Shown here: in pieces, positions 1 through 11,000 of the stretch
Layout: every line of letters begins with the position of its first letter
How positions within the stretch are numbered: position 1 is the first letter of the stretch
Assembly (NCBI GenBank): GCA_034231615.1
Contig: CM067306.1
Span: forward strand, 45,638,094-45,702,093
Source: Meghimatium bilineatum
Taxonomy: Eukaryota > Mollusca > Gastropoda > Stylommatophora > Philomycidae
Length of the DNA: 64,000 nucleotides
Direction: 5' to 3'
Made by a program: the position numbers and the translations under genes
Notes under the pieces: generated by a model
Databases searched by the model: none
What the model was told of the DNA's origin: nothing
The model's input: the letters and a program-made list of their open reading frames with translations, nothing else

Positions 1-3
1 TTA

Positions 4-20
4 CTTCGTCAGAACTGGCG
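4..20 (+). promoter_or_regulatory. Variant element CTTCGTCAG (B4 monomers)
   Basis: CTTCGTCAGAACTGGCG keeps the same seven core bases as the TTCG form and differs in the spacer. Seven copies, by start: 4 1165 2005 55330 57167 57497 60153. All lie in the outer zones of the window. Confidence 0.4.
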
Positions 21-32
21 TTACACACGAAT

Positions 33-202
33 TGGGTGTATTGCAGTTTAGTACGTCAGAACTCGTTGTATTCTGGCATATTACTCACAAATTCATTGTA
101 CTGAAGCTTACTACACTAGAATTGAGTATATTCTGGCCCATTACACATGATTTCGTTGTATTGCAGCTTCATACGTCAGAACACTGGCGTATACACACGA
201 AT
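33..202 (+). repeat. Archetype A monomer (170 bp)
   Basis: This monomer splits into five 30-bp sub-repeats (33-62, 63-92, 93-122, 123-152, 153-182) and a 20-bp tail (183-202). Aligned by position, the five sub-repeats agree at ten columns: T1, T5, T7, A8, T10, G14, T20, A21, C22 and A28. It carries a HindIII site (AAGCTT) in the third sub-repeat, as do nearly all A monomers. The tail reads CGTATACAC here. Most other A monomers have CGTATTACAC or CGTATTAAAC, one base longer, which gives 171 bp. Variable sites used to tell subtypes apart include TACGTCAGA, TACGCCAAA and TACACCAAA in sub-repeat 1, and TGGCCC, TGGCCT and TGGTCA in sub-repeat 4. Confidence 0.95.
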
Positions 203-674
203 TGGGTGTATTGCAGTGTAGTACGCCAAAACTCGTTGTATTCTGGAATATTACTCACACATTCATTGTAGTGAAGCTTACTACATTAGAATTGAGTGTA
301 TACTGGCCTATTGCACATGATTTCGTTGTATTGCAGCTTAATACTTCAGAACACTGGCGTATATACAAGAATTGGGTGTACTGCAGTTTAGTACGCCAAA
401 ACTTGTTGTATTCTGGAATATTACTCACAAATTCATTGTACTGAAGCTTACTACACTAGAATTGAGTGTATTCTGGCCTATTACACTTGATTTCGTTGTA
501 GTGCAGCTTAAAACGTCAGAACACTTGCGTATTACACACGAATTGGGTGTATTGCAGTTTAAGTACACCAAAACTCGTTGCATTCTGGCATATTACTCAC
601 TAATTTGGTGTACTGAAGCTTACTACACCACAACTCAGTGTTTGCTTGTCACAAATATGGTATGTTGTAGCTTA

Positions 675-691
675 CTTCGTTAGAACTGGCG
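675..691 (+). promoter_or_regulatory. CENP-B-box-like element, TTCG form
   Basis: CTTCGTTAGAACTGGCG. The mammalian CENP-B box core, TTCGnnnnAnnCGGG, needs nine bases. This has seven of them (TTCG, A and the middle GG). It differs at TGGC for CGGG. Sixty-five copies, by start: 675 3681 4348 4850 5439 6426 7526 8184 9193 9695 11501 12510 13012 13838 14847 15349 17337 18006 18508 20325 21334 21836 22662 23329 23826 24150 24651 25985 26982; 28317 28814 29138 29639 30636 and the same five plus 3655, 7310, 10965; 44277 44775 46781 48446 48944 49439 50108 56156 57822 58488 58983 60475 61314 61812 62307 62976. (The fourth HOR copy's 30636 partner is 41601.) 4348 reads AACAGGCG, 50108 and 62976 end GGCT, and 57822 lacks one A. 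A protein-binding role is inference. Confidence 0.4.
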
Positions 692-1035
692 AATTGAGTG
701 TATTGCAGTTTAGTACGTCAGAACTCGTTGTATTCTGGCATATTACTCACAAATTCATTGTACTGAAGCTTACTACACTAGAATTGAATGTATTCTGGTC
801 AATTACACATGATTTCGTTGTATTGCAGCTTCATACGTCAGAACACTGGCGTATACACAAGAATTGGGTGTATTGCAGTGTAGTACGCCAAAACTCGTTG
901 TATTCTGGAATATTACTCACACATTCATTGTAGTGAAGCTTACTACATTAGAATTGAGTGTATTCTGGCCTATTACACATGATTTCGTTGTATTGCAGCT
1001 TAATACTTCAGAACACTGGCGTATTAAACACGAAG

Positions 1036-1193
1036 TAGGAGTATTGCAGTTTAGTACGCCAAACTCGTTGTATTCTAGGATAGTACTAACAAATTGGGTG
1101 CACTGAAACTTACTACACCACAATTCTGTGTTAGCTGATCACAAATATGGTATCTTGTAGTTTACTTCGTCAGAACTGGCGTTACACACGAAT
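1036..1193 (+). repeat. B4 monomer
   Basis: Diagnostic features are CGAAGTAGGAG at the start, TTCTAGGAT, GAAACTTAC (which removes the HindIII site), AGCTGATCAC with a BclI-type TGATCA, and TATCTTGTAG before CTTCGTCAGAACTGGCG. It is 158 bp. The subtype occurs only near the two ends of the window. Confidence 0.85.
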
Positions 1194-1875
1194 TGGGTGT
1201 ATTGCAGTTTAGTACGTATGAACTCGTTGTATTCTGGCATATTAATCACAAATTCATTGCACTGAAGCTTACTACACTAGAATTGAGTGTATACTGGCCT
1301 ATTGCGCATGATTTCGTTGTATTGCAGCTTAATACGTCAGAAACTGGCGCATCACATACGAATTGGGTGTATTGCAGTTTAGATTGCCTAAACTCGTTGT
1401 ATTCTGGCATATTACTCACAAATTCATTGTACTGACGCTTACTACACTAGAATTGAATGTATTCTGGTCAATTACACATGATTTCGTTGTATTGCAGCTT
1501 CATACGTCAGAACACTGGCGTATACACAAGAATTGGGTGTATTGCAGTGTAGTACCCCAAAACTCGTTGTATTCTGGAATATTACTCACACATTCATTGT
1601 AGTGAAGCTTACTACATTAGAATTGAGTGTATACTGGCCTATTGCACATGATTTCTTTGTATTGCAGCTTAATACGTCAGAACACTGGCGTATCACATAG
1701 GAATTTGGTGTATTCCAGTTTAGTATGCCAAAACTTGTTGTATTCTGGCATATTACTCACAAATTCATTGTACTGAAGCTTACTACACTAGAATTGAGTG
1801 TATTCTGGCCTATTACACATGATTTCGTTGTATTGCAGCTTAATACTTCAGAACACTGGCGTATTAAACACGAAG

Positions 1876-2033
1876 TAGGAGTATTGCAGTTTAGTACGCC
1901 AAACTCGTTGTATTCTAGGATAGTACTAACAAATTGGGTGCACTGAAACTTACTACACCACAATTCAGTGTTAGCTGATCACAAATATGGTATCTTGTAG
2001 TTTACTTCGTCAGAACTGGCGTTACACACGAAT
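1876..2033 (+). repeat. B4 monomer
   Basis: Second copy of the B4 subtype, 158 bp, with the same diagnostic sites as the one 840 bp upstream. The 17-bp element lies at 2,005-2,021. Confidence 0.85.
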
Positions 2034-3014
2034 TGGGTGTATTGCAGTTTAGTACGTATGAACTCGTTGTATTCTGGCATATTACTCACAAATTCATTGT
2101 ACTGAAGCTTACTACACTAGAATTGAATGTATTCTGGTCAATTACACATGATTTCGTTGTATTGCAGCTTCATACGTCAAAACACTGGCGAATACACACG
2201 AATTGGGTGTTCTGCAGTTTAGTACGCCAAAACTCGTTCTATTCTGGCATATTAATCACAAATTCAATGTACTGAAACTTACTATACTAGAATTGAGTGT
2301 ATACTGGCCTATTGCACATGGTTTCGTTGTATTGCAGCTTAATACGTCAGAACACTGGCGTATTACACAAGAATTGGGTGTATTGCAGTGTAGTACGCCA
2401 AAACTCGTTGTATTCTGGAATATTACTCACAAATTCATTGTACTGAAGCTTACTACAGTAGAATTGAATGTATTCTGGTCAATTACACATGATTTCGTAT
2501 TGCAGCTTAATACTTCAGAGCACTGGCGTATTAAACACGAATTGGGAGTGTTGCAGTTTAGTACGCCAAAACTCGTTGTATTCTGGCATATTAATCACAA
2601 ATTCATTGCACTGAAGCTTACTACACTAGAATTGAGTGTATAAAGGCCTATTGCACATGATTTCTTTGTATTGCAGCTTAATACGTCAGAACACTGGCGT
2701 ATCACATAGGAATTTGGTGTATTCCAGTTTAGTACGGCAAACCTCGTTGTATTCTGGCACATTACTCACAAATTCATTGTACTGAAGCTTACTACACTAG
2801 AATTGAGTATATTCTGGCCCATTACACATGATTTCGTTGTATTGCAGCTTAATACGTCAGAACACTGGCGTATTACACACGAATTGGGTGTATTGCAGTT
2901 TAGTACACCAAAACTCGTTGTATTCTGACATATTACTCACTAATTTGGTGTACTGAAGCTTACTACACCATAACTCAGTGTTTGCTTGTCACAAATATGG
3001 TATGTTGTAGCTTA

Positions 3015-3031
3015 CGTCGTTAGAACTGGCG
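3015..3031 (+). promoter_or_regulatory. Altered element, GTCG form (B2 monomers)
   Basis: CGTCGTTAGAACTGGCG. The first T of the TTCG core is G, so only six of the nine core bases remain. Thirty copies, by start: 3015 6101 10361 11176 13513 16015 17012 19003 20000 22337 25483 26657 30311 31477 33966 35132 37621 38787 41276 42273 42942 45446 47111 51116 52637 54158 55000 55831 59823 63984. B2 monomers share GTACACCAAAACTCG, ACACCATAACTCAG and usually a following A with TATGTCAG, so this is an inherited subtype, not repeated mutation. Confidence 0.4.
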
Positions 3032-3214
3032 TTACACACAAATTGAGTGTATTGCAGTTTAGTACGTCAGAACTCGTTGTATTCTGGAATATTACTCACA
3101 TATTCATTGTACTGAAGCTTACTACACTAGAATTGAATGTATTCTGGCCTATTACACTTGATTTGGTTGTTGTGCAGCTTAAAACGTCAGAACACTGGCG
3201 TATTACACACGAAT

Positions 3215-3380
3215 TGGGAGTATTGCAGTTTAGTACACCACAACTCGTTGCATTCTGGCAGATTACTCACTAATTTGGTGTACTGAAGCTTCATACACTA
3301 GAATTGAATGTATTCTGGTCAATTACACATGATTTCATTGTATTGCAGCTTCATACGTCAGAACACTGGAGTACACGAAT
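3215..3380 (+). repeat. Hybrid B/A monomer (166 bp)
   Basis: The 5' part is B1-like (GTTGCATTCTGGCAGATTACTC, ACTAATTTGGTG). From GAAGCTTCATACACTAG it continues as an A monomer with A-type fourth and fifth sub-repeats. The tail is short (CTGGAGTACACG). The switch lies at the HindIII-containing third sub-repeat, where A and B are most alike, as expected from unequal exchange between misaligned monomers. Confidence 0.75.
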
Positions 3381-4222
3381 TGGGTGTACTGCAGTTTAGT
3401 ACACCACAACTCGTTGTATTCTGGCATATTAATCACACATTCATTGTAGTGAAGCTTACTACACTAGAATTGAGTGTATACTGGCCTATTACACTTGATT
3501 TCGTTGTAGTGCAGCTTAAAACGTCAGAACACTGGCGTATTAAACACGAATTGGGTGTATTGCAGTTTAGTACACAAAACTCGTTGCATTCTCGCAGATT
3601 ACTCACTAATTTGTTGTACGGAAGCTTACTACACCACAACTCAGTGTTTTCTTGTCACAAATATGGTATGTTGTAGCTTACTTCGTTAGAACTGGCGTTA
3701 CACACGAATTGGGTGTATTGCAGTTTAGTACGAATGAACTCGTTGTATTCTGGCATATTACTCACAAATTCATTGTACTGAAGCTTACTACACTAGAATT
3801 GAATGTATTCTGGTCAATTACACATGATTTCGTTGTATTGCAGCTTAATACTTCAGAACACAGGTGTATTAAACACGAATTGGGAGTAGTGCAGTTTAGT
3901 ACGCCAAAACTCGTTGTATTCTGGCATATTAATCACAAATTCATTGCACTGAAGCTTACTACACTAGAATTGAGTGTATAGAGGCCTATTGCACATGATT
4001 TCTTTGTATTGCAGCTTAATACGTCAGAACATTGGCGTATTACATAGGAATTTGGTGTATTGCAGTTTAGTACGTATGAACTCGTTGTATTCTGGCATAT
4101 TACTCACAAATTCATTGTACTGAAGCTTACTAGACTAGAATTGAGTGTATACTGGCCCATTACACATGATTTCGTTGTATTGCAGCTTAATACTTCAGAA
4201 CACTGGCGTATTAAACACGAAT

Positions 4223-7200
4223 TGGGAGTATTGCAGTTTACTACACCAACTCGTTGTATTGTGGCATATTACTCACTAATGTGGTGTACTAAAGATTACT
4301 ACACCACAACACAGTTTGCTTGTCACAAATATGTATGTTGTAGCTTACTTCGTTAGAACAGGCGTTACACACGAATTGAGTGTATTGCAGTTTAGTACGT
4401 CAGAACTCGTTGTATTCTGGCATATTACTCACAAATTCATTGTACTGAAGCTTACTACACTAGAATTGAGTATATTCTGGCCCATTACACATGATTTCGT
4501 TGTATTGCAGCTTCATACGTCAGAACACTTGCGTATTACACACGAATTGGGTGTACTGCAGTTTAGTACGCCAAAACTTGTTGTATTCTGGAATATTACT
4601 CACAAATTCATTGTACTGAAGCTTACTACACTAGAATTGAGTGTATTCTGGCCTATTACAGTTGATTTCGTTGTAGTGCAGCTTAAAACGTCAGAACACT
4701 TGCGTATTACACACGAATTGGGTGTATTGCAGTTTAAGTACACCAAAACTCGTTGCATTCTGGCAGATTACTCACTAATTTGGTGTACTGAAGCTTACTA
4801 CACCACAACTCAGTGTTTGCTTGTCACAAATATCGTATGTTGTAGCTTACTTCGTTAGAACTGGCGTTACACACGAATTGAGTGTATTGCAGTTTAGTAC
4901 GTCAGAACTCGTTGTATTCTGGCATATTACTCACAAATTCATTGTACTGAAGCTTACTACACTAGAATTGAATGTATTCTGGTCAATTACACATGATTTC
5001 GTTGTATTGCAGCTTAATACTTCAGAACACTGGTGTATTAAACACGAATTGGGAGTAGTGCAGTTTAGTACGCCAAAACTCGTTGTATTCTGGCATATTA
5101 ATCACAAATTCATTGCACTGAAGCTTACTACACTAGAATTGAGTGTATAGAGTCCTATTGCACATGATTTCTTTGTATTGCAGCTTAATACGTCAGAACA
5201 CTGGCGTATCACATAGGAATTTGGTGTATTCCAGTTTAGTACGGCAAACCTCGTTGTATTCTGGCATATTACTCACAAATTCATTGTACTGAAGCTTACT
5301 ACACTAGAATTGAGTATATTCTGGCCCATTACACATGATTTCGTTGTATTGCAGCTTAATACGTCAGAACACTGGCTTCAGGCTTACTACACCACAACTC
5401 AGTGTTTGCTTGTCACAAATATCGTATGTTGTAGCTTACTTCGTTAGAACTGGCGTTACACACGAATTGAGTGTATTGCAGTTTAGTACGTCAGAATTCT
5501 GGCATATTACTCACAAAATCATTGTACTGAAGCTTACTACACTAGAATTGAATGTATTCTGGTCAATTACACATGATTTCGTTGTATTGCAGCTTAATAC
5601 TTCAGAACACTGGTGTATTAAACACGAATTGGGAGTAGTGCAGTTTAGTACGCCAAAACTCGTTGTATTCTGGCATATTAATCACAAATTCATTGCACTG
5701 AAGCTTACTACACTAGAATTGAGTGTATAGAGGCCTATTGCACATGATTTCTTTGTATTGCAGCTTAATACGTCAGAACACTGGCGTATCACATAGAATT
5801 TGGTGTATTCCAGTTTAGTACGGCAAACCTCGTTGTATTCTGGCATATTACTCACAAATTCATTGTACTGAAGCTTACTACACTAGAATTGAGTATATTC
5901 TGGCCCATTACACATGATTTCGTTGTATTGCAGCTTAATACGTCAGAACACTGGCGTATTACACACGAATTGGGTGTATTGCAGTTTAGTACACCAAAAC
6001 TCGTTGTATTCTGGCATATTACTCACTAATTTGGTGTACTGAAGCTTACTACACCATAACTCAGTGTTTGCTTGTCACAAATATGGTATGTTGTAGCTTA
6101 CGTCGTTAGAACTGGCGTTACACACGAATTGAGTGTATTGCAGTTTAGTATGTCAGAACTCGTTGTATTCTGGCATATTACTCACATATTCATTGTACTG
6201 AAGCTTACTAGACTAGAATTGAGTGTATACTGGCCCATTACACATGATTTCGTTGTATTGCAGCTTAATACTTCAGAACACTGGCGTATTAAACACGAAT
6301 TGGGAGTATTGCAGTTTACTACACCAACTCGTTGTATTGTGGCATATTACTCACTAATGTGGTGTACTAAAGATTACTACACCACAACACAGTTTGCTTG
6401 TCACAAATATGTATGTTGTAGCTTACTTCGTTAGAACTGGCGTTACACACGAATTGAGTGTATTGCAGTTTAGTACGTCAGAACTCGTTGTATTCTGGCA
6501 TATTACTCACAAATTCATTGTACTGAAGCTTACTACACTAGAATTGAGTATATTCTGGCCCATTACACATGATTTCGTTGTATTGCAGCTTCATACGTCA
6601 GAACACTTGCGTATTACACACGAATTGGGTGTACTGCAGTTTAGTACGCCAAAACTTGTTGTATTCTGGAATATTACTCACAAATTCGTTGTACTGAAGC
6701 TTACTACACTAGAATTGAATGTATTCTGGTCAATTACACATGATTTCGTTGTATTGCAGCTTAATACTTCAGAACACGTTTATTAAACACGAATTGGGAG
6801 TAGTGCAGTTTAGTACGCCACAACTCGTTGTATTCTGGCATATTAATCACAAATTCATTGCACTGAAGCTTACTACACTAGAATTGAGTGTATAGAGTCC
6901 TATTGCACATGATTTCTTTGTATTGCAGCTTAATACGTCAGAACACTGGCGTATCACATAGGAATTTGGTGTATTCCAGTTTAGTACGGCAAACCTCGTT
7001 GTATTCTGGCATATTACTCACAAATTCATTGTACTGAAGCTTACTACAATAGAATTGCATGTATTCTGGTCAATTACACATGATTTCGTTGTATTGCAGC
7101 TTAATACTTCAGAACACTGGTGTATTAAACACGAATTGGAAGTAGTGCAGTTTAGTACGCCAAAACTCGTTGTATTCTGGCATATTAATCACAAATTCAT

Positions 7201-8074
7201 TGCACTGAAGCTTACTACACTAGAATTGAGTGTATAGAGGCCTATTGCACATGATTTCTTTGTATTGCAGCTTAATACGTCAGAACACTGGCGTATCACA
7301 TAGGAATTTGGTGTATTCCAGTTTAGTACGGCAAACCTCGTTGTATTCTGGCATATTACTCACAAATTCATTGTACTGAAGCTTACTACACTAGAATTGA
7401 GTATATTCTGGCCCATTACACATGATTTCGTTGTATTGCAGCTTAATACGTCAGAACACTGGCTTCAGGCTTACTACACCACAACTCAGTGTTTGCTTGT
7501 CACAAATATCGTATGTTGTAGCTTACTTCGTTAGAACTGGCGTTACACACGAATTGAGTGTATTGCAGTTTAGTACGTCAGAATTCTGGCATATTACTCA
7601 CAAATTCATTGTACTGAAGCTTACTACACTAGAATTGAATGTATTCTGGTCAATTACACATGATTTCGTTGTATTGCAGCTTAATACTTCAGAACACTGG
7701 TGTATTAAACACGAATTGGGAGTAGTGCAGTTTAGTACGCCAAAACTCGTTGTATTCTGGCATATTACTCACAAATTCATTGTACTGAAGCTTACTACAC
7801 TAGAATTGAATGTATTCTGGTCAATTACACATGATTTCGTTGTATTGCAGCTTAATACTTCAGAACACTGGTGTATTAAACACGAATTGGGATTAGTGCA
7901 GTTTAGTACGCCAAAACTCGTTGTATTCTGGCATATTACTCACAAATTCATTGTACTGAAGCTTACTACACTAGAATTGAGTATATTCTGGCCCATTACA
8001 CATGATTTCGTTGTATTGCAGCTTAATACGTCAGAACACTGGCGTATTACACACGAATTGGGTGTATTGCAGTT
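4223..8074 (+). repeat. Mosaic zone of short segmental duplications
   Basis: Blocks here recur elsewhere at several offsets. The stretch 4,316-5,150 matches 9,161-9,995 at an offset of 4,845 bp. About 5,240-5,740 matches 7,330-7,730 at 2,087 bp. The B elements are at 4348, 4850, 5439, 6101, 6426 and 7526 (starts). A three-monomer cassette recurs: an A with TGTATAGAGGCC or TATAGAGTCC followed by TTTCTTTG, then an A starting TTGGTGTATTCCAG with ACGGCAAACC, then often B2. No single HOR length describes the zone. Confidence 0.8.
5373..5384 (+). repeat. Deletion junction between A tail and B third sub-repeat
   Basis: ACTGGCTTCAGGCTTACTAC joins the tail of an A monomer to the third sub-repeat of a B monomer, so the end of one and the start of the next are missing. 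The same junction occurs at 7,460-7,471. Both copies are followed by the same 9-bp loss in the next A monomer (TCAGAATTCTGG at 5,491 and its copy near 7,578). The event therefore happened once and was copied by the 2,087-bp duplication. Confidence 0.8.
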
Positions 8075-11000
8075 TACTACACCAACTCGTTGTATTGTGG
8101 CATATTACTCACTAATGTGATGTACTAAAGATTACTACACCACAACACAGTTTGCTTGTCACAAATATGTATGTTGTAGCTTACTTCGTTAGAACTGGCG
8201 TTACACACGAATTGAGTGTATTGCAGTTTAGTACGTCAGAACTCGTTGTATTCTGGCATATTACTCACACATTCATTGTACTGAAGCTTACTACACTAGA
8301 ATTGAGTAAATTCTGGCCCATTACACATGATTTCGTTGTATTGCAGCTTCATACGTCAGAACACTTGCGTATTACACACGAATTGGGTGTACTGCAGTTT
8401 AGCACGCCAAAACTTGTTGTATTCTGGAATATTACTCACAAATTCATTGTACTGAAGCTTACTACACTAGAATTGAATGTATTCTGGTCAATTACACATG
8501 ATTTCGTTGTATTGCAGCTTAATACTTCAGAACACGTTTATTAAACACGAATTGGGAGTAGTGCAGTTTAGTACACCACAACTCGTTGTATTCTGGCATA
8601 TTAATCACAAATTCATTGCACTGAAGCTTACTACACTAGAATTGAGTATATTCTGGCCCATTACACATGATTTCGTTGTATTGCAGCTTCATACGTCAGA
8701 ACACTGGTGTATTAAACAAGCATTGGGAGTAGTGCAGTTTAGTACGCCAAAACTCGTTGTATTCTGGCATATTAATCACAAATTCATTGCACTGAAGCTT
8801 ACTACACTAGAATTGAGTGTATAGAGGCCTATTGCACATGATTTCTTTGTATTGCAGCTTAATACGTCAGAACACTGGCGTATCACATAGGAATTTGGTG
8901 TATTCCAGTTTAGTACGGCAAACCTCGTTGTATTCTGGCATATTACTCACAAATTCATTGTACTGAAGCTTACTACACTAGAATTGAGTATATTCTGGCC
9001 CATTACACATGATTTCGTTGTATTGCAGCTTAATACGTCAGAACACTGGCGTATTACACACGAATTGGGTGTATTGCAGTTTAGTACACCAAAACTCATT
9101 GTATTCTGGCATATTACTCACTAATTTAGTGTACTGAAGCTTACTACACCACAACACAGTTTGCTTGTCACAAATATGTATGTTGTAGCTTACTTCGTTA
9201 GAACTGGCGTTACACACGAATTGAGTGTATTGCAGTTTAGTACGTCAGAACTCGTTGTATTCTGGCATATTACTCACAAATTCATTGTACTGAAGCTTAC
9301 TACACTAGAATTGAGTATATTCTGGCCCATTACACATGATTTCGTTGTATTGCAGCTTCATACGTCAGAACACTTGCGTATTACACACGAATTGGGTGTA
9401 CTGCAGTTTAGTACGCCAAAACTTGTTGTATTCTGGAATATTACTCACAAATTCATTGTACTGAAGCTTACTACACTAGAATTGAGTGTATTCTGGCCTA
9501 TTACACTTGATTTCGTTGTAGTGCAGCTTAAAACGTCAGAACACTTGCGTATTACACACGAATTGGGTGTATTGCAGTTTAAGTACACCAAAACTCGTTG
9601 CATTCTGGCAGATTACTCATTAATTTGGTGTACTGAAGCTTACTACACCACAACTCAGTGTTTGCTTGTCACAAATATCGTATGTTGTAGCTTACTTCGT
9701 TAGAACTGGCGTTACACACGAATTGAGTGTATTGCAGTTTAGTACGTCAGAACTCGTTGTATTCTGGCATATTACTCACAAATTCATTGTACTGAAGCTT
9801 ACTACACTAGAATTGAATGTATTCTGGTCAATTACACATGATTTCGTTGTATTGCAGCTTAATACTTCAGAACACTGGTGTATTAAACACGAATTGGGAG
9901 TAGTGCAGTTTAGTACGCCAAAACTCGTTGTATTCTGGCATATTAATCACAAATTCATTGCACTGAAGCTTACTACACTAGAATTGAGTGTATAGAGGCC
10001 TATTGCACATGATTTCTTTGTATTGCAGCTTAATACGTCAGAACACTGGCGTATCACATAGGAATTTGGTGTATTCCAGTTTAGTACGGCAAACCTCGTT
10101 GTATTCTGGCATATTACTCACAAAGTCATTGTACTGAAGCTTACTACACTAGAATTGAGTATATTCTGGCCCATTACACATGATTTCGTTGTATTGCAGC
10201 TTAATACGTCAGAACACTGGCGTATTACACACGAATTGGGTGTATTGCAGTTTAGTACACCAAAACTCGTTGTATTCTGGCATATTACTCACTAATTTGG
10301 TGTACTGAAGCTTACTAAACTCAGTGTTTGCTTGTCACAAATATGGTATGTTGTAGCTTACGTCGTTAGAACTGGCGTTACACACGAATTGAGTGTATTG
10401 CAGTTTAGTATGTCAGAACTCGTTGTATTCTGGCATATTACTCACAAATTCATTGTACTAGACTAGAATTGAGTGTATACTGGCCCATTACACATGATTT
10501 CGTTGTATTGCAGCTTAATACTGAGAACACTGGCGTATTAAACGCGAATTGGGAGTATTGCAGTTTACTACACAAACTCGTTGTATTGTGGCATATTACT
10601 CACTAATGTGGTGTACTGAAGATTGCTACACCACAACACAGTTTGCTTGTCACAAATATGTATGTTGTAGCTTACTTCGTTAGAACTGGCATTACACACG
10701 AATTGAGTGTATTGCAGTTTAGTACGTCAGAACTCGTTGTATTCTGGCATATTACTCACAAATTCATTGTACTGAAGCTTACTACACTAGAATTGAATGT
10801 ATTCTGGTCAATTACACATGATTTCGTTGTATTGCAGCTTAATACTTCAGAACACTGGTGTATTAAACACGAATTGGGAGTAGTGCAGTTTAGTACGCCA
10901 AAACTCGTTGTATTCTGGAATATTACTCACAAATTCATTGTACTGAAGCTTACTACACTAGAATTGAATGTATTCTGGTCAATTACACATGATTTCGTTG

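Larger units (their letters stand above)
1036..2033 (+). repeat. 840-bp offset duplication bounded by B4 monomers
   Basis: The B4 monomers at 1,036-1,193 and 1,876-2,033 are nearly identical (CTGTG versus CAGTG is one difference I noticed). They lie 840 bp apart, which is one B4 plus four A monomers (158+170+170+171+171). The match extends into the preceding A monomer (second half of 865-1,035 versus 1,705-1,875) and a little into the following one, then fails. This is a partial tandem duplication by whole monomers, not a regular HOR. Confidence 0.8.
1..4222 (+). repeat. Diverged, non-periodic monomer zone with B4 relics
   Basis: Monomers here are more varied than in the centre. The order begins with a B4 tail (1-32), A 33, A 203, A 373, B 544, A 695, A 865, B4 1036, A 1194, A 1364, A 1534, A 1705, B4 1876, A 2034, A 2204, A 2375, A 2543, A 2714, B2 2885 (starts). 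No multi-monomer unit repeats cleanly over the whole stretch. Indels are frequent: a 9-bp loss at about 691, a 3-bp loss near 2,498, and a 166-bp A/B hybrid at 3,215. It resembles the edge of an array or an older layer that has not been homogenised. Confidence 0.85.

Noticed and set aside
99-112. Inverted repeat or hairpin around the HindIII site (CTGAAGCTTACT)
   Set aside because: The palindrome does not extend beyond AAGCTT: the flanking bases do not pair. It is useful as a restriction landmark only.
150-166. Second CENP-B-box-like match in A monomers (TTCGTTGTATTGCAG)
   Set aside because: It has the TTCG and A but only one base of the CGGG part. It is simply part of the ordinary fifth sub-repeat, and in many copies it is TTCTTTG. 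It is weaker than the B-monomer element and shows how easily partial matches arise here.
917-1123. Recurring 68-codon frame on the minus strand (also 1,757-1,963, 56,919-57,125, 44,527-44,733 and others)
   Set aside because: It is the reverse strand of an A/B junction. It recurs only where the monomer pair recurs, and has no start context or homology that I recognise.
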